Shown here one piece after another: positions 63,166-64,000 of a stretch of DNA of 64,000 nt. The stretch is taken from assembly GCA_963989385.1 (NCBI GenBank), contig OZ022498.1, positions 1,805,501 through 1,869,500 of the forward strand, given 5' to 3'. The notes under the pieces were generated by a model. That model saw nothing but the letters and a program-made list of their open reading frames with translations. It was not told where the DNA came from and searched no databases. Both the position numbers and the translations under genes were made by a program. Positions within the stretch are counted from its first letter, which is position 1. The number at the start of each line of letters is the position of its first letter. The DNA is from Ctena decussata. Taxonomy: Eukaryota; Mollusca; Bivalvia; Lucinida; Lucinidae.

Positions 63166-63985
63166 CGCACCTGCTTTAGCAAGGTGCAATATGGGCGTCC
63201 GGTTTTCCGTCAGTCCGTCCGTCCTTTCGTCCGTCCGTCCGTTCAGATTTACGTCGACCCTAAATTTTAAGTCCATTCAAATGACTTTTTCTCTGAAATC
63301 ACTGCACCCATGGATCTCAAATTTCACATGCTGCATGACCAGACTGCAGAGCTTCTGAATAACAAAATTCAGCATGGTCCAGAATCCAAGATGGCCGCTG
63401 TTACTAAAAATAGCAAAAACAATAAAATCATGTTTTTCTCCAGAACCACTTGGTATATTTGACTGAAATTTTACATGGAGCAGTAATATGACCTTGGTTT
63501 TAAAACTTATCAAAGTGAAAAAAATCTGTAGCGGAATTAGGTCACAGTCACCTACTTTCTGTTTACGAGTCCGAGTTTGCAAAAACGCAAATATCTCAAA
63601 AAAAAAACTTGAACAGATTTAGGCCAAATTTAGTCAGAATGGTCTTAAATGCAGTTCTTTGAAATTTAAGCGAATGGAGACCATCCAAGATTGCCGCCAG
63701 CCACCGTTACTAAAAATAGAAAAATATGAAAATGACAATATCTCAAGAGTCCCTGAATGGAATTGGACTTAATATGTATCAAAACGATCCTTGCATGTAG
63801 CTGTTTCATGATTTTTTTCAAATTGACCATCCAAGATGGCAACCATCCACCGTTACTGAAAATAGCGAAAACATGAAAACAATGACATCTCATAAACTAC
63901 TAAATGGATTTCAACCAAATATGTTTCAAAATGACTTTTATCAAGTTCTTAAAGTGAAGGTGCAAAGCAGGTGCGACATAGCTTT
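63166..63985. mobile_element. Tandem-core element with GTCCGTCC microsatellite and GCACCTGCTTT ends
   Basis: Left TCGCACCTGCTTTAGCAAGG (also a local hairpin GCACC...GGTGC), then GTCCGTCCGTCC at 63210-63245. It is followed by about 2.5-3 units of about 165-190 bp containing CATCCAAGATGGC.GCC and CCGTTACTAAAAATAG.AAAA. The right end GCAAAGCAGGTGCGACATAG is complementary to the left end. This matches the pearl/CvE-like elements described in bivalves (tandem core next to a tetranucleotide tract). The minus-strand frames are translations of the units. Confidence 0.75.
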
Positions 63986-64000
63986 TCGCGGAATTCTTGT

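Noticed and set aside
63277..63893. Two similar minus-strand frames near the right edge
   Set aside because: They resemble each other because they translate successive units of a tandem-core element.

Overview
This is a eukaryotic, very probably molluscan (bivalve-like) genomic window. It is AT-rich, with small phase-matched exons in long introns, GT-AG splice sites, and dense short interspersed elements. Assignment to bivalves is inference: it rests on the LINE families, the tandem-core elements next to GTCC-type microsatellites, and the tRNA-derived SINE. Nothing bacterial is present (no operons, no rRNA, no CRISPR). Many longer open frames here are translations of repeats.

One gene is read confidently and completely. 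A glutamine synthetase lies on the + strand in six coding exons (39742-57468). The exons join in frame to 363 residues, and every metal, glutamate and ATP/phosphate residue checked falls at the same number as in the human enzyme. Its introns are full of elements, and the second coding intron (about 9.8 kb) alone holds at least seven.

At the left edge, on the minus strand, part of a mucin-like membrane protein gene can be read. A signal-peptide exon (4791-4908) is phase-compatible with a long Thr/Ser/Pro exon (238-1207). That exon carries ten 42-bp repeats and a glycine-rich hydrophobic segment, and the gene continues past the window edge. Upstream of it (7591-8020, minus) is a damaged coding stretch that looks like a receptor cytoplasmic tail with a perfect ITAM-type motif split off by one frameshift.

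Everything else is mobile or repetitive. The left third holds LINE reverse-transcriptase relics (2045-4290, 19870-20225), a Gypsy-like integrase fragment (19608-19781), inverted satellite-like arrays (10.1-13.0 kb) and several fold-back elements. The middle holds a duplicated segment with very long G runs beside a 200-base gap (23.3-24.0 kb), a LINE C-terminus (27075-27716), TA-flanked inverted-repeat elements and a 1.5-kb element with an internal 259-bp tandem. The right third holds minisatellites (44.4-45.5, 51.4-53.2, 59.6-62.9 kb), elements made of reiterated short motifs, another LINE tail (62.5 kb) and a tandem-core element at the right edge (63.2-64.0 kb). Three fold-back families recur: a roughly 235-bp hairpin starting GAGCCGCGACACGA (nine copies), an AACGTTGA/GACGTC palindrome with CCCAGCAGGCACA ends (seven copies), and a roughly 225-bp hairpin starting GGGCCGTATTCATAAA (two copies).
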